A stretch of DNA of 64,000 nucleotides from Polyangium sp. y55x31 (lineage in GTDB: Bacteria > Myxococcota_A > Polyangia > Polyangiales > Polyangiaceae), in the NCBI RefSeq assembly GCF_029946505.1, contig NZ_JARZHG010000016.1, positions 1-64,000 on the forward strand, given 5' to 3'. Below the pieces are notes generated by a model. That model saw only the letters and a list, made by a program, of their open reading frames with translations. It did no database searches and had not been told where the DNA came from. Of this stretch, positions 1 through 9,127 are shown piece by piece; within the stretch, counting starts at the first letter, position 1, and each line of letters starts with the position of its first letter. The position numbers and the translations under genes are program-made.

Positions 1-114
1 CCGCCACCGCCACCGCCGCCGCCACCACCGCCGCCGCCGCCACCGCCGGCGCCGCCACCGCCGCCGCCGCCACCGCCACCGCCGGCGCCGCCACCGCCAC
101 CGCCTCCGGCCTCC
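1..114. repeat. CCG/CCA trinucleotide low-complexity tract
   Basis: This is a run of CCG and CCA triplets with a few GCG interruptions. It encodes the polyproline linker of the partial gene above and could vary in length by slippage. Confidence 0.8.
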
Positions 115-657
115 TGGCACCTCGGCTTCGACGTCGGGGCTGCATCAACCGTCGGATTCCTCACGCCGTCTTCCGTCGGCGTGAGCGGCGAGGTCACTCT
201 CCGTCTCGGCGTGGCCTCCTTCGGCGTCGGCGTGCTCGGCCTCCCCTGGAGCTCCGTCGACTTCCCGCCGGGCGAGGTCCACCTCTGGCTCGTCGTCGCC
301 ACCGCTCGCGCGTGCGGCGCCGTCCTCGGCCGGCCCCGCGGCGTCAGCCTCTCCTTGTGCGCCCAGCCCTTCCTCGGGGCCGTTCACGGCGAGGGCCGCG
401 GCTTGGAGGAGAATCGCGAGGGCACGCGGCCCTGGATCGCCCTCGGCGGCACGGGGCTCCTCGAAGGCCCCCTCGTCGGCCGCCTCGGTTGGTCCGTCCG
501 CCTCGGCTTCGCCGTCCCGCTCCTCTCGCAGGCCTTCACCGTCGACCAGCCTACCGGCGACGCGCCGCCCCTCGCCACGACCCGGACCGTCACCGCCTTC
601 CAGCCCGCATCCATCGGCGGCCTCCTCGGCGCCGGACTCCGCTTTCCGATTCCGTGA
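1..657 (+). CDS. C-terminal part of proline-rich, outer-membrane-like protein (partial)
   Basis: The reading frame is open from the first base of the window to a TGA at 655-657, so the start lies upstream. The first 38 or so codons are almost pure proline (CCG/CCA/GCG), a linker seen between a signal peptide and a beta-barrel in myxobacterial envelope proteins. The remaining 180 residues alternate hydrophobic and small polar residues in short strand-like stretches (for example GEVTLRLGVASFGVGVLGL) and finish with a Leu-Arg-Phe-Pro-Ile-Pro end, as expected for an outer-membrane or surface barrel. No named family is recognised. It precedes the sigma factor gene by about 60 bases on the same strand. 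Confidence 0.6.
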   Translation, partial: PPPPPPPPPPPPPPPPAPPPPPPPPPPPAPPPPPPPASWHLGFDVGAASTVGFLTPSSVGVSGEVTLRLGVASFGVGVLGLPWSSVDFPPGEVHLWLVVATARACGAVLGRPRGVSLSLCAQPFLGAVHGEGRGLEENREGTRPWIALGGTGLLEGPLVGRLGWSVRLGFAVPLLSQAFTVDQPTGDAPPLATTRTVTAFQPASIGGLLGAGLRFPIP

Positions 658-715
658 TGGCGATGCAGCCCTCCCTCCACCCACCAGGGGCCATGACCGC
701 GGACCACCGCACCCC

Positions 716-1297
716 ATGAACTTCCGGCAGCTCTACGACGAGCACTTCCCGTTCGTCTGGCGCTCCCTCCGACGCCTCGGGATCCGGGAGGCCGATCTGC
801 CCGACGCCCTGCAGGACGTCTTCCTCGTGGTCCACCGGCGGCTTCCCACGTTCGAGGGACGATCGAAGGTGAGCACCTGGATCTTCGGCATCTGCTTCCG
901 GGTCGCCGGCGACCGGCGCAAGGCCGCCCGGGTCGCCGCGCGCCGAGACGGCGGCGACGAGCTCTTGCTCGACGCGCCCGACGAGCGCGCCGACGTCGCC
1001 GCGGAGGCCGAGCGCCGGCAAGGGCTCGCGCAACTCGAAGCGCTGCTCGATGAGCTCCCGCTCGATCAACGCGCAGTGTTCACGCTCTTCGAGCTCGAAG
1101 GCATGACGGGCGAGGACATCGCCCAGACCCTGGAGCTGCCCCTGGGCACCGTGTACTCGCGCCTCCGGCTCGCCCGCGAGGCCTTCCGGCGCGGCGCGGC
1201 GCGCTCACAGGCGCGCGACCGATTCCACGTGCCGGCGCCCCCGTCCCCGAAGGTCCCGGCGGGGCCCCTCACGAGTCCGGCAGGAGGGAAGCGATGA
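716..1297 (+). CDS. ECF-type RNA polymerase sigma factor
   Basis: The 193-residue protein has the sigma-70 region 2 pattern near the N-terminus (LYDEHFPFVWRSLRRLG, then DALQDVFLVVHRRL and STWIFGICFR) and region 4 near residues 105-165 (LPLDQRAVFTLFELEGM and the helix-turn-helix around LPLGTVYSRLRLAREAFRR). No region 3 is present, as in ECF factors. It should direct RNA polymerase to a small regulon. The stop overlaps the start of the next gene (ATGA), so the two are translationally coupled; the downstream membrane protein is the likely regulatory partner. The C-terminal 30 residues are Pro/Ala-rich. Confidence 0.9.
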   Translation: MNFRQLYDEHFPFVWRSLRRLGIREADLPDALQDVFLVVHRRLPTFEGRSKVSTWIFGICFRVAGDRRKAARVAARRDGGDELLLDAPDERADVAAEAERRQGLAQLEALLDELPLDQRAVFTLFELEGMTGEDIAQTLELPLGTVYSRLRLAREAFRRGAARSQARDRFHVPAPPSPKVPAGPLTSPAGGKR

Positions 1298-2211
1298 GCG
1301 ACCCCAGGCGATGGGTGGAGGAAGATGCAGACGCCGCGCCCCACGAGCGCGCGCTCCTTCGAGCGGGTCTCGACATGGATCCGCCCGCCGGCGCGGAAGA
1401 CGCGATCTGGGCTGCCCTGAGCGCCAAGATCGGTCCGGACGGCGGTGGAGGGGACGGCGGAGGGGGAGGGGACGGCGGAGGGGGAGGGGACGGCGGAGGG
1501 GGAGGGGACGGCGGAGGCTCCGGCGGTGGCTCCTCGGGCGGCGCGGGGACACCTGCGGGGGCGCCTGCCCAGGTGGCGACGGCGAGCTCGTCGACGGTCG
1601 GCGGCGCTTCGGGGGTGTTCGGCGTCACGAAAGGGCTGGTCGTCGGGCTTCTGAGCACGGCGATCGTCGCAGGCGCCGTCGCCGCGCTCGTCCCGGCGAA
1701 GGAGGCCCCACCGGACGCGCCGAAGGTGGAGCCGACCGCGGCCGCGGAGATCGTGGCGCCCCCCGTGACGGCGGCGCCGGACGTCCCGCCGCCCGAAGCC
1801 ACGCCGGCGCTCCCGCCGCCCGTGGCGGACGGGGCCCCGAAGAGCGCGCCGCCCCCCAGGCTTTCCCCCTCGGCGAGCGCGTCCCCGACAGAGCCCGCTG
1901 CCCCGCCGCCGAGCGTGAATCCGGAGGTGGCCCGCGCCAAGCGCGAAAGCCGACTGCGCGAGGAAAAAACGGCGCTCGGCGACGCGCGCGCCGCGCTGCG
2001 AGGCGGCGACACGGCTTCCGCCCTGCAGAAGCTCGAGGCCATGGGTGGTCGTTTTCCGAACGGCACCCTGGAGCAGGAGCGTGAAGCCCTCGCCATCGAG
2101 GCCCTCGCCCGCGCCGGCCAGAGCGCCGCCGCCTCGGAGCGCGCCGCCGCATTCCTCCGTGCCTACCCGACGAGCCCTCACGCCATGAAGATCCGAGGTT
2201 TCGTCCGATAA
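1294..2211 (+). CDS. Membrane protein coupled to the ECF sigma factor (possible anti-sigma)
   Basis: This 305-residue protein has an acidic N-terminal segment of about 48 residues, a Gly/Asp repeat linker (about residues 49-90), one hydrophobic segment (GLVVGLLSTAIVAGAVAALVP, about 113-133), a Pro/Ala-rich stretch, and a C-terminal TPR-like helical region (about 215-305). Its start overlaps the sigma factor stop. Position and a single membrane span suggest that it controls the sigma factor, but no zinc-finger anti-sigma motif is visible, so that role is inferred. The C-terminal helical region would then be periplasmic. The end is close to a weak stem-loop with A and T runs. Confidence 0.65.
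   Translation: MSDPRRWVEEDADAAPHERALLRAGLDMDPPAGAEDAIWAALSAKIGPDGGGGDGGGGGDGGGGGDGGGGGDGGGSGGGSSGGAGTPAGAPAQVATASSSTVGGASGVFGVTKGLVVGLLSTAIVAGAVAALVPAKEAPPDAPKVEPTAAAEIVAPPVTAAPDVPPPEATPALPPPVADGAPKSAPPPRLSPSASASPTEPAAPPPSVNPEVARAKRESRLREEKTALGDARAALRGGDTASALQKLEAMGGRFPNGTLEQEREALAIEALARAGQSAAASERAAAFLRAYPTSPHAMKIRGFVR
1438..1525 (+). repeat. 18-base tandem repeat coding a Gly/Asp linker
   Basis: Near-identical units of GACGGCGGAGGGGGAGGG are repeated about four times in frame. They encode DGGGGG units between the cytoplasmic and transmembrane parts of the membrane protein. The repeat stays in frame, so copy-number change would only alter linker length. Confidence 0.8.
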
Positions 2212-2232
2212 AAAAACGGGCATCTTTTTTTG
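2209..2232 (+). terminator. Possible short terminator
   Basis: A run of A residues, a short spacer and a run of seven T residues follow the membrane-protein stop. The A-run and T-run can pair around CGGGCATC, but the stem has no G+C, so this is a weak candidate. Confidence 0.3.
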
Positions 2233-2327
2233 AAATGGCGCCCGGCGCCTCGCTCCACCCACCTCACACGAACCAGGGCGCCGGCCGACCTCCGGCGGCG
2301 CCGCCTGCAATGGTAAGGAGAAGCGTC

Positions 2328-4109
2328 ATGCGCAAGCGGTCTGCGATCGCAATGGTTTCGTGTATTCTGGGCCTCGGCGCGACGGGGATCGCGTGTCAGG
2401 GCGCCGTCAACGTGGGCGGCAGCAATGGCAACGGCGGGCCGCTCCCGAAGGCGGACAAAGTCGACATCCTGCTCGTCGTGGACAATTCGAGGTCCATGGC
2501 CGACAAACACGAAGTCCTCGCGCGCGCGACGCAGGATCTCGTGCAATCGCTGGCGAATCCGCCCTGCGTCGATTCGAACGGCGCCGTCGCATCGAATCCG
2601 GCGAGCGCGCTCGACCCCTGTCCCCCCGGCCAGATGCGGCGGCACGTGCCCATGACCGACATCCATGTCGGCGTGATCAGCTCGAGCCTCGGCGGCCACG
2701 GCTCCGACTCTTGCCCGGACGTCGACTCGAACGACTTGGCCTGCTCGCCGGGCTCCAACCTGACGAACAACGACAAGGGTCACCTGCTCTCGCGCACCGA
2801 TGTGTGCGGCGGGGGGCAGGCCCCGACGTACGACGGCAAGGGGTTCCTCGCCTGGGATCCCAAGGGCGCGTTTTCTCCTCCGGGGACGAGTGATCCGAGC
2901 GAGCTCGCGACGAACCTCGCGGACATGATCCGCGGCGTCGGCCAGAAGGGCTGCGGATACGAGTCGCAGCTCGAGAGCTGGTATCGCTTCCTGGTCGATC
3001 CCGAGCCTCACGCATCGATCAGCGTCGTGAACGGCGAGGCCACACCCCAGGGCCTCGACACCGATCTGCTCGCCCAGCGCGCGAGCTTCCTCCGGCCCGA
3101 CTCGATGCTCGTGATCCTGACGCTGACCGACGAGAACGACTGCTCGATCAAGGAGTCGGGGCAATCCTTCATAGCGGCCCAGCTCCGCACGCCCGGCGGC
3201 GCCCCCTTGAAGTTGCCGCGGCCGAGAGCCGAATGCGCGGCGGACCCGAACGATCCGTGCTGCAAATCGTGCGCGATGCCTCAGGGCGATTGCCCCGCCG
3301 ATCCTACCTGCCTCGATTCCACGGGGCAGGTCGCCTTGCTGAACGCGGGGGAGGACGACCCCAATCTGCGTTGCTTCGACCAGAAGCGCCGCTTCGGGAT
3401 CGATTTCCTCTACCCGGTGGATCGATACATCGGCGCGTTGACTCAGGCCACGGTCCCGAATCGCGCGGGTGAGCTCGTCCCGAATCCGATCTTTTCGGAC
3501 CTGGATCCGAGCGATACGAACGCGAACGTGCGCGATCCGGGGCTCGTCTTCGTGGCAGGCATCGTCGGCGTCCCCTGGCAGGACATCGCCCGCGACCCGT
3601 CGAACCTCTCGGCCGGTTACAAGAGCCCGACGGAGCTCGCGGAGAGCGGGACCTGGGACGCCATCCTGGGTGATCCGGCGACGGGCACGGCGCCGACGAA
3701 CCCGTACATGATCGAGTCGATCGAGAAGCGCTCGGGCGTCACGGCCGGGAACCCGATCAACGGGGGCGATCGCACCATCGGGGACAACGACCTGCAATAC
3801 GCCTGCACGTTCCCCCTGCTCACGCCGCGGGATTGCTCCGACCCGAGCCATGAGTCCTGCGATTGCTCCGAGCCGAACAACGATAACCCCCTCTGCGCGC
3901 CCGACCCGAACAACGGCGGGGCGCGTACGCTGCAGGTCGCGGCCAAGGCGTATCCCAGCCCCCGCACGATGAGCCTGATCGAGGGCGTGGGGAACCAGGG
4001 CGTGCTCACCTCGATCTGCCCGAGTAACCTCACGGATCCGAGCGCGGACGATTACGCGTATCGGCCGGTGATCCGGGCGCTCGTCGAGCGACTCGCGAGC
4101 CGACTCTGA
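2328..4109 (+). CDS. VWA-domain lipoprotein
   Basis: The start at 2328 is preceded by AAGGAG seven bases upstream and gives a lipoprotein signal (MRKRSAIAMVSC...GATGIAC); the 593-residue protein should be lipidated and exported. After a Gly/Asn linker comes a von Willebrand factor A-like fold with the metal-site motif DILLVVDNSRSM (D-x-S-x-S type) near residue 45, and later LVILTLTDENDCS. A Cys-rich insertion (PCCKSC, then CPADPTC) follows. Proteins of this architecture are common in myxobacteria; their ligand is unknown. An upstream in-frame start at 2235 would precede the signal peptide by 31 residues and is less likely. Confidence 0.8.
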   Translation: MRKRSAIAMVSCILGLGATGIACQGAVNVGGSNGNGGPLPKADKVDILLVVDNSRSMADKHEVLARATQDLVQSLANPPCVDSNGAVASNPASALDPCPPGQMRRHVPMTDIHVGVISSSLGGHGSDSCPDVDSNDLACSPGSNLTNNDKGHLLSRTDVCGGGQAPTYDGKGFLAWDPKGAFSPPGTSDPSELATNLADMIRGVGQKGCGYESQLESWYRFLVDPEPHASISVVNGEATPQGLDTDLLAQRASFLRPDSMLVILTLTDENDCSIKESGQSFIAAQLRTPGGAPLKLPRPRAECAADPNDPCCKSCAMPQGDCPADPTCLDSTGQVALLNAGEDDPNLRCFDQKRRFGIDFLYPVDRYIGALTQATVPNRAGELVPNPIFSDLDPSDTNANVRDPGLVFVAGIVGVPWQDIARDPSNLSAGYKSPTELAESGTWDAILGDPATGTAPTNPYMIESIEKRSGVTAGNPINGGDRTIGDNDLQYACTFPLLTPRDCSDPSHESCDCSEPNNDNPLCAPDPNNGGARTLQVAAKAYPSPRTMSLIEGVGNQGVLTSICPSNLTDPSADDYAYRPVIRALVERLASRL

Positions 4110-4244
4110 GCCGCCGCGCTCGCGCCGGGCGAACGAGCTCGAAACACGTGCGTTACCGGTCGAGTTGATGGGTGCGGCCAGACAAGCCCACCGTGACCAT
4201 GCGCCACCGATTGACGTCCCCCGGTGCCGCGCAAGAGTGCGCGC

Positions 4245-5957
4245 ATGCGATACCTCGCGCTCACATGCGACTACGACGGCACGCTCGCCAAGCACGGCGC
4301 GGTCACCGACGAGACCCTCGCAGCGCTCGAGCGCCTCCGCGCGACCGGCCGGAAGGTGGTGCTCGTGACCGGACGCGTGCTCCGCGACTTGTTGGCCATC
4401 CTCCCTCGCCCCGAGCTCTTTGATCGCATCGTGGCCGAGAACGGCGCCGTCCTTTATCGTCCCGTCGGACGCGAAGAACGCGTCCTCGCGGAAGCGCCGC
4501 CGCCGTGGTTCGTCGATAAGCTTCGCGAAAAGGGCGTCGATTCTCTCTCTGTGGGTCGCGCCATCGTCGCGACCCACGCCTCGCAGGATCATGTGGTGCT
4601 CGACGTGATTCGACAGAGCGGCCTCGAGTTACGGATGGTGTATAACCAGGACGCACTGATGGTGCTCCCTGCCGAGGTCGGCAAAGGCAGCGGTCTCCGG
4701 GCCGCCTTGCAAGAGCTCGGAATGTCGCCGCACGAGGTCGTAGGCATCGGCAATGCCGAGAACGATCACGCCTTCCTCGCGCTCTGCGAGTGCTCCGCGA
4801 CGACGGCCGACGCCGTTCCATCGCTCAGGGAGCGCGCGGACCTCGTGACGAAAGGCGAAAACGGGCGGGGGGTCGTCGAGCTGATCGACGGGCTCATCGA
4901 CGACGACCTGCGCCACGTCGAGCCCCGCCTGACGCGCCGGCACGCGCTCCTCGGCACGACGGACGACGGTCAGCCGCTGCTCATCCCTCCGTACGGACGC
5001 AACGTCCTCGTGGTGGGCCCGTCCGGCAGCGGCAAGACGACATTCGCAATGGCGCTGCTCGAACGGCTGGCGGAGCAATCGTACCAGTTCATCGCGATCG
5101 ATCCCGAGGGGGACTATTCTCGATTCGAAGACGCCATCGAGCTCGGGGACATTCGTCGTCCACCGAGCATCGACGAAATTTTGCGCGTGCTCGACAACCC
5201 CGACACAGACGTGTCGGTCAATCTCCTTGCAATCGCGCTCGGCGACAGGCCTGCGTTCCTCGAGCAGCTCTTCCCGCGGCTGCAATCGATGCGTGCCCGG
5301 ACGGGTCGACCCCACTGGATCCTGATTGACGAGGCGCACCATGTCTGGCCGTCCGCCTGGGGGCCCGTATCCCTGACATTTCCGCAGGAGGTGGGCGAGC
5401 TCGTCCTCGTCACGCTCCATGCCGACGAGATTGCCGTACCGATACTCGAACGTATCGACGTCGTGATCTCGGTCGGCCCGATCCCGGAACCGGAGCTTGT
5501 TGCTTTCAGCGTGGCGATCGGAGTTCAACCCCCTCAGGTGACCGCGCCTCCGCGCCCTGGGGATGTGCTCGTATGGAACCGCGGCGCGGGTCACGCGCCG
5601 CGCTGGGTGACGCCGGCGCCAGGGCGGGGGGAGCACCTGAGGCACCTTCGGAAGTACGCCGAGGGCAACCTTCGCGAAAAGAGCTTTTATTTCCGGGGCC
5701 CGGACGATCGGCTGAACCTTCGTGCCCGTAACCTGGCCGTATTCGTCGAGATTGCAGAAGGGGTCGACGACGAGACGTGGCTCTACCACCTCGCGCAGGG
5801 CGATTACACGCGTTGGTTTGCCGAAGCGGTCAAGGACCCTGCCTTGTCAGCGACGGCAGCGGAGATCGCCGCGCGCACGGATCTCACGCCCCGGCAGAGC
5901 CGCGCGTTGATCTCCGAAGCCATCACGACCCGCTACACGCTGCCTGCCAGGCCGTAG
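4245..5957 (+). CDS. HAD phosphatase fused to a P-loop ATPase
   Basis: The 570-residue protein begins with a Cof-type HAD hydrolase: motif I is DYDGTLA (residues 9-15), and the late acidic motif is GIGNAENDHAFL (about 167-178). From about residue 235 there is an AAA/HerA-like ATPase with Walker A GPSGSGKTT (about 258) and Walker B LIDEAHH (about 361). The HAD half should remove phosphate from a small molecule. The ATPase half resembles the DUF87/HerA fold but lacks a second recognisable domain. Both halves look intact in one uninterrupted frame. A GTG at 4224 would add seven residues. The substrate is unknown. Confidence 0.8.
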   Translation: MRYLALTCDYDGTLAKHGAVTDETLAALERLRATGRKVVLVTGRVLRDLLAILPRPELFDRIVAENGAVLYRPVGREERVLAEAPPPWFVDKLREKGVDSLSVGRAIVATHASQDHVVLDVIRQSGLELRMVYNQDALMVLPAEVGKGSGLRAALQELGMSPHEVVGIGNAENDHAFLALCECSATTADAVPSLRERADLVTKGENGRGVVELIDGLIDDDLRHVEPRLTRRHALLGTTDDGQPLLIPPYGRNVLVVGPSGSGKTTFAMALLERLAEQSYQFIAIDPEGDYSRFEDAIELGDIRRPPSIDEILRVLDNPDTDVSVNLLAIALGDRPAFLEQLFPRLQSMRARTGRPHWILIDEAHHVWPSAWGPVSLTFPQEVGELVLVTLHADEIAVPILERIDVVISVGPIPEPELVAFSVAIGVQPPQVTAPPRPGDVLVWNRGAGHAPRWVTPAPGRGEHLRHLRKYAEGNLREKSFYFRGPDDRLNLRARNLAVFVEIAEGVDDETWLYHLAQGDYTRWFAEAVKDPALSATAAEIAARTDLTPRQSRALISEAITTRYTLPARP

Positions 5958-6000
5958 TCGTGCAAATCTTCCATGTTTCGTGGCGCGGAACCATCGACCC

Positions 6001-6906
6001 TCAACGAAAAGCGGCCAGGATTGCCGCCATCACGTCGGCCCATTTCGGCGAGGATGGCTCGATCACGGCGAAATGATCAGCGTCGGCGATCGAAACGAGC
6101 TTGATATCCGGCTCGCCCGCGGCCTTCGCGACCCTGAGGAAATGGTCGCTCATCGACGAAGGGACGATCAAGTCGGCCGTACCGTGGATCAAGACCTGCC
6201 GCACGCCGATCGGCAAGAGGCTCGCGGGCGAGACCTCGGCATAACGAACCGGCACCTCCATGGGCGAGCCTCCGACGAGCTTCGCGGCGAGGCCATTGCA
6301 CACGCCGAGCGAGATGGACTCCTTCAAATCGAGGATCCCCGCGAGCGAGACGGCGGCGCGGATCGGCAACGGATCCTGTCCATGGAGCGCGCTCTGCGGC
6401 GACAACTTCGATCGCGCCGCGACCCAGACGCCGAGATGCCCGCCCGCCGAATGCCCCACGGTGACGACTTTTTCGAGGTCGAGCTCGTACTTTGGCGCGA
6501 GCGCGCGGACCGCATCCACCGCCATTCCGACGTCGAGCATCGTGTTCGGGTATCCGCCGCCCGTGTCTCCGATCCGGCGGTACTCGATGTTCCACGTCGC
6601 GACGCCGGCGGCGCGCAAGGACTCGCTCATGGAGTCCATCAAATCGAGGCCATATTCGTTGACCCAGCAGCCCCCGTGGATCACCACGGCAACCGGGAAA
6701 GGCCCCGCCCGGCTCGGGACGCGCAGATCGCCGAATTGCAAGGGATCCGAGCCATACGAGATCCGCTCTTTCGGGCGTGGGCCTGCGTCGACCTCCGGCG
6801 TCGTCGTGGGCGACGGGCGCGGCCCGGCATTTCCTTCGGGCGCGGCGCAGGCGAAGAGCAGCGCGGCGCAGATCCCCAAAAGCCCAAGGCGAAGCTCGGC
6901 CCTCAT
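6001..6906 (-). CDS. Alpha/beta hydrolase lipoprotein (esterase-like)
   Basis: The start at 6906 gives a lipoprotein signal ending LLFAC, then a Pro/Thr-rich linker. The body is an esterase-type alpha/beta hydrolase: oxyanion-hole motif VIHGGCW, nucleophile elbow GHSAGGH with the catalytic Ser, and later acid/histidine candidates in IHGTADLIVP and DADHFAV. It should hydrolyse an ester at the cell surface or in the periplasm; the substrate is unknown. An ATG at 6999, two bases after the upstream stop and with a purine-rich stretch before it, would add a 31-residue positively charged extension; I prefer 6906 because of the signal peptide. It follows the heme-motif hydrolase gene closely. Confidence 0.8.
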   Translation of the reverse strand: MRAELRLGLLGICAALLFACAAPEGNAGPRPSPTTTPEVDAGPRPKERISYGSDPLQFGDLRVPSRAGPFPVAVVIHGGCWVNEYGLDLMDSMSESLRAAGVATWNIEYRRIGDTGGGYPNTMLDVGMAVDAVRALAPKYELDLEKVVTVGHSAGGHLGVWVAARSKLSPQSALHGQDPLPIRAAVSLAGILDLKESISLGVCNGLAAKLVGGSPMEVPVRYAEVSPASLLPIGVRQVLIHGTADLIVPSSMSDHFLRVAKAAGEPDIKLVSIADADHFAVIEPSSPKWADVMAAILAAFR

Positions 6907-7001
6907 GCCTCGCTCGTATCCCGAGCGCAGAGAGCCATGCCCCGGCGCCAGCAAAGCGCGAGCGCGAGCAGAGAGAAAAATCTTGAGAGGTTGCGCCATG
7001 G

Positions 7002-8741
7002 CTACTTCTCTTTCTCGGTTTTGTTCTTCTCGCGCGTCACCATGTCGAGGAGCTGCGTGGCGACGTTCCTCTCCACCGGAAACGGGTTGACGCCGAAGCT
7101 CTCGGCCACGGCATCCTGGTCGAACAAGAAGCGGCGCAACACCTCGGTCGGATACTCCTCGAGCGGCAGCGCGAACGCGCCGTAGGGTTTGCCAGTCGCC
7201 GCGAGCGTGTGGTGTGACCGCGTGCCGATGCCACGGAACTCGTGGCAACTGAGGCACCCTTGCTCGCCGATCATCACCTCACGCAGCCCTCGGGGGAGCG
7301 AGCGCATCGGCGCGAGCGGATCGGTCTCCACCCAATGAAAGCTCGTCGCGTCGAGTCCGAACGTGTAAGTCGTCTTGCTCAGGATGTTCGGCAGCGGCGT
7401 TCGGAAGTGAAGGAACGCGCCGAGCGGCCGGATCATCACCGGCATCGGCTCCTCACCCTTGATCCACGAGTAGGCGCGCTTCGAGCGGTAGAAGGTGGCC
7501 ACGCGGTAAAGGTTGTCCTCGTCGTCGAGCCCGACCACGATGACCGGCTGCACCTTCTCCAACACGTCGCGCCGAAAATACTCCTGCTCGCCGCGAAGGT
7601 TCGAGACCACCAGCCAGTTCCCCTTGCCGACCTCGGACTCTGGCCGACCGGCCAGATAGCTGAGCAAATCGATGGCCTGGTACGTCTTGCCGACATAGGG
7701 GTAGAGCTCGATCGGCATTGGGCCGAACAAGGACGTCATCGTCCGGCGCACGTTGTCGTCGACCGGGTAGGTGACGATGGCTTTGGGATCCTTGCGGAGG
7801 TCCGACAGATCGAGCGGTGGATGGGCGCCCCAGCGGTGGAGCACGCCGAACGGGTTGTCGAGGGGGAGCTCGTCGGGGCCGGAGGCGACGAATCGAAACA
7901 CCAGATCGCCGACGTCGTTTCCCTCGTCGCCCCAGTGCAAGATGCTGTGGGTGTCGCGCCCGGGGACCACGAAATCGTCGACGTCACGCGCGCCAGCCTT
8001 CCACAGAGCCCGCGCGAAGGACCGCGCGAGGGGCGCCCAGTTGCTCTCATCGTCGTCCCCGCCGGAAAGCATCAGGAACGGCGGCGAGTCCGAGCGCGCA
8101 TAAGCGATGGGCGAGGACTCGTTGCGATCTTCGACCGAGCCGGCAAAAAACGCCGCGTCCGGGTGCCCCTCGAGCGCCGCTTCGCTCAGGTCGTAGGTGC
8201 CGCGGAACAAGATGACACCGTCGACGCGCTTGGGATCCATGCCGGCCCCCTCGAGGAGCCGTCTGTCGAGCGCGAGCATCGACGCCATCCACGCGCCGAG
8301 GCCGCGACCGACGAGCACCAAGCGCGTCGGCGCGCGGGCGTCGGTCGCGTGTTTCACGATCCTGGCGACATCTGCGGCGCACCCGCGCAGCGTCTGGCCT
8401 TCGTGGACGTCGAACGAGACTGCTGCGACGGTTATGCCGTTTCGCTGTAGCGAGTCGCCGACGTTCGCGGCGAAAGCCTGGCGCTCGTCGGGCTGGGAAG
8501 GCTCATTCCCCTGGAGGAAAACGACCAGCGGCCCGCGCTCGTTCGACGTTCCGGGCGCGTACAGGTCGACCGTGATGCTCGGCCCATGAGGCCCCTGCTG
8601 CTGCAGCCAGGCATAGGTCACCGTGGCCACGGAAGCTTTGCCTCCAGCTCCTCCGCGCGGCCAGATGAGGTGCGTGCCGACGACGAGCAAGGCCATACCA
8701 AGCGTCAGGCCCAGCCATCGAAATTCCCGTTTGCCCATCAT
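7002..8741 (-). CDS. Membrane-anchored alpha/beta-hydrolase-like protein with C-terminal CxxCH heme motif
   Basis: The 579-residue product starts with a signal-anchor (WLGLTLGMALLVVGTHLIW). Residues of about 40-270 resemble an alpha/beta hydrolase (VFLQGNEPSQ, the elbow-like LVGRGLGAW, later VVPGRDTHS), but the elbow has Gly where Ser is expected, so it may not be catalytic. The C-terminal half is unlike hydrolases and carries one c-type heme attachment motif, CLSCH (C496, C499, H500), with later Met residues that might be axial ligands. It probably acts on the periplasmic face as a redox or cargo-binding protein. ATG codons at 8774 and 8738 are alternative starts. The esterase gene lies directly downstream. 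Confidence 0.65.
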   Translation of the reverse strand: MMGKREFRWLGLTLGMALLVVGTHLIWPRGGAGGKASVATVTYAWLQQQGPHGPSITVDLYAPGTSNERGPLVVFLQGNEPSQPDERQAFAANVGDSLQRNGITVAAVSFDVHEGQTLRGCAADVARIVKHATDARAPTRLVLVGRGLGAWMASMLALDRRLLEGAGMDPKRVDGVILFRGTYDLSEAALEGHPDAAFFAGSVEDRNESSPIAYARSDSPPFLMLSGGDDDESNWAPLARSFARALWKAGARDVDDFVVPGRDTHSILHWGDEGNDVGDLVFRFVASGPDELPLDNPFGVLHRWGAHPPLDLSDLRKDPKAIVTYPVDDNVRRTMTSLFGPMPIELYPYVGKTYQAIDLLSYLAGRPESEVGKGNWLVVSNLRGEQEYFRRDVLEKVQPVIVVGLDDEDNLYRVATFYRSKRAYSWIKGEEPMPVMIRPLGAFLHFRTPLPNILSKTTYTFGLDATSFHWVETDPLAPMRSLPRGLREVMIGEQGCLSCHEFRGIGTRSHHTLAATGKPYGAFALPLEEYPTEVLRRFLFDQDAVAESFGVNPFPVERNVATQLLDMVTREKNKTEKEK

Positions 8742-8886
8742 CCACCCGGCTTTCGTCGACACCCGACACGGCAAGCAAGCCGGTCTTCGGTCGCCCTGGG
8801 CGACGCACGATGTGCGCCACGGAAACCGACGCGATCGGTTTCACCTCGCTTATCGATGACGGCGGTCCTATGAAGGGCTCGACGAT

Positions 8887-9024
8887 GATGGCCTGGGCGT
8901 CGTGCCGTCGTTCAGCAGGCCGCAGCTCTTTCGCACGGTGAAGGATCGGCCAGAGTATCCAGGAAGGCCGTTTGGAAGCCTCGCGGAGGCAAGAGCGTGG
9001 GTCGAGGGGGTTGTCCGTTGGTAC
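8887..9024 (+). pseudogene. IS3-family transposase remnant
   Basis: The frame reads SFSRPQLFRTVKDRPEYPGRP and then AEARAWVEGVVRWYN, which matches the C-terminal part of IS3-family integrase-core transposases. The usual HRHSGIRFVTP continuation is absent, there is no upstream DDE domain, and no inverted repeats were found. It is a leftover fragment of about 45 codons in the gap between 8741 and 9128, which otherwise shows nothing recognisable. Confidence 0.75.
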
Positions 9025-9127
9025 AACCTAGGGACAACGACCTCGACGCTTCCTGTCCACAAAAAGCCGTTCGCCGGCGCGAGGCCAGCGAACGGGTAAT
9101 CATGCGCGTACGGCCAAGGTCAATGGA

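Noticed and set aside
145..717. Minus-strand frame of 190 codons at the left end
   Set aside because: Gly/Glu/Ala-rich composition without start signal. The + frame is continuous from base 1 and has barrel-like strands.
2178..4592. Very long minus-strand open frame (804 codons) opposite the VWA lipoprotein
   Set aside because: It overlaps a gene with a clear signal peptide and domain. Its own translation is Arg/Ala-rich low-complexity sequence, the usual shadow in high-G+C DNA.
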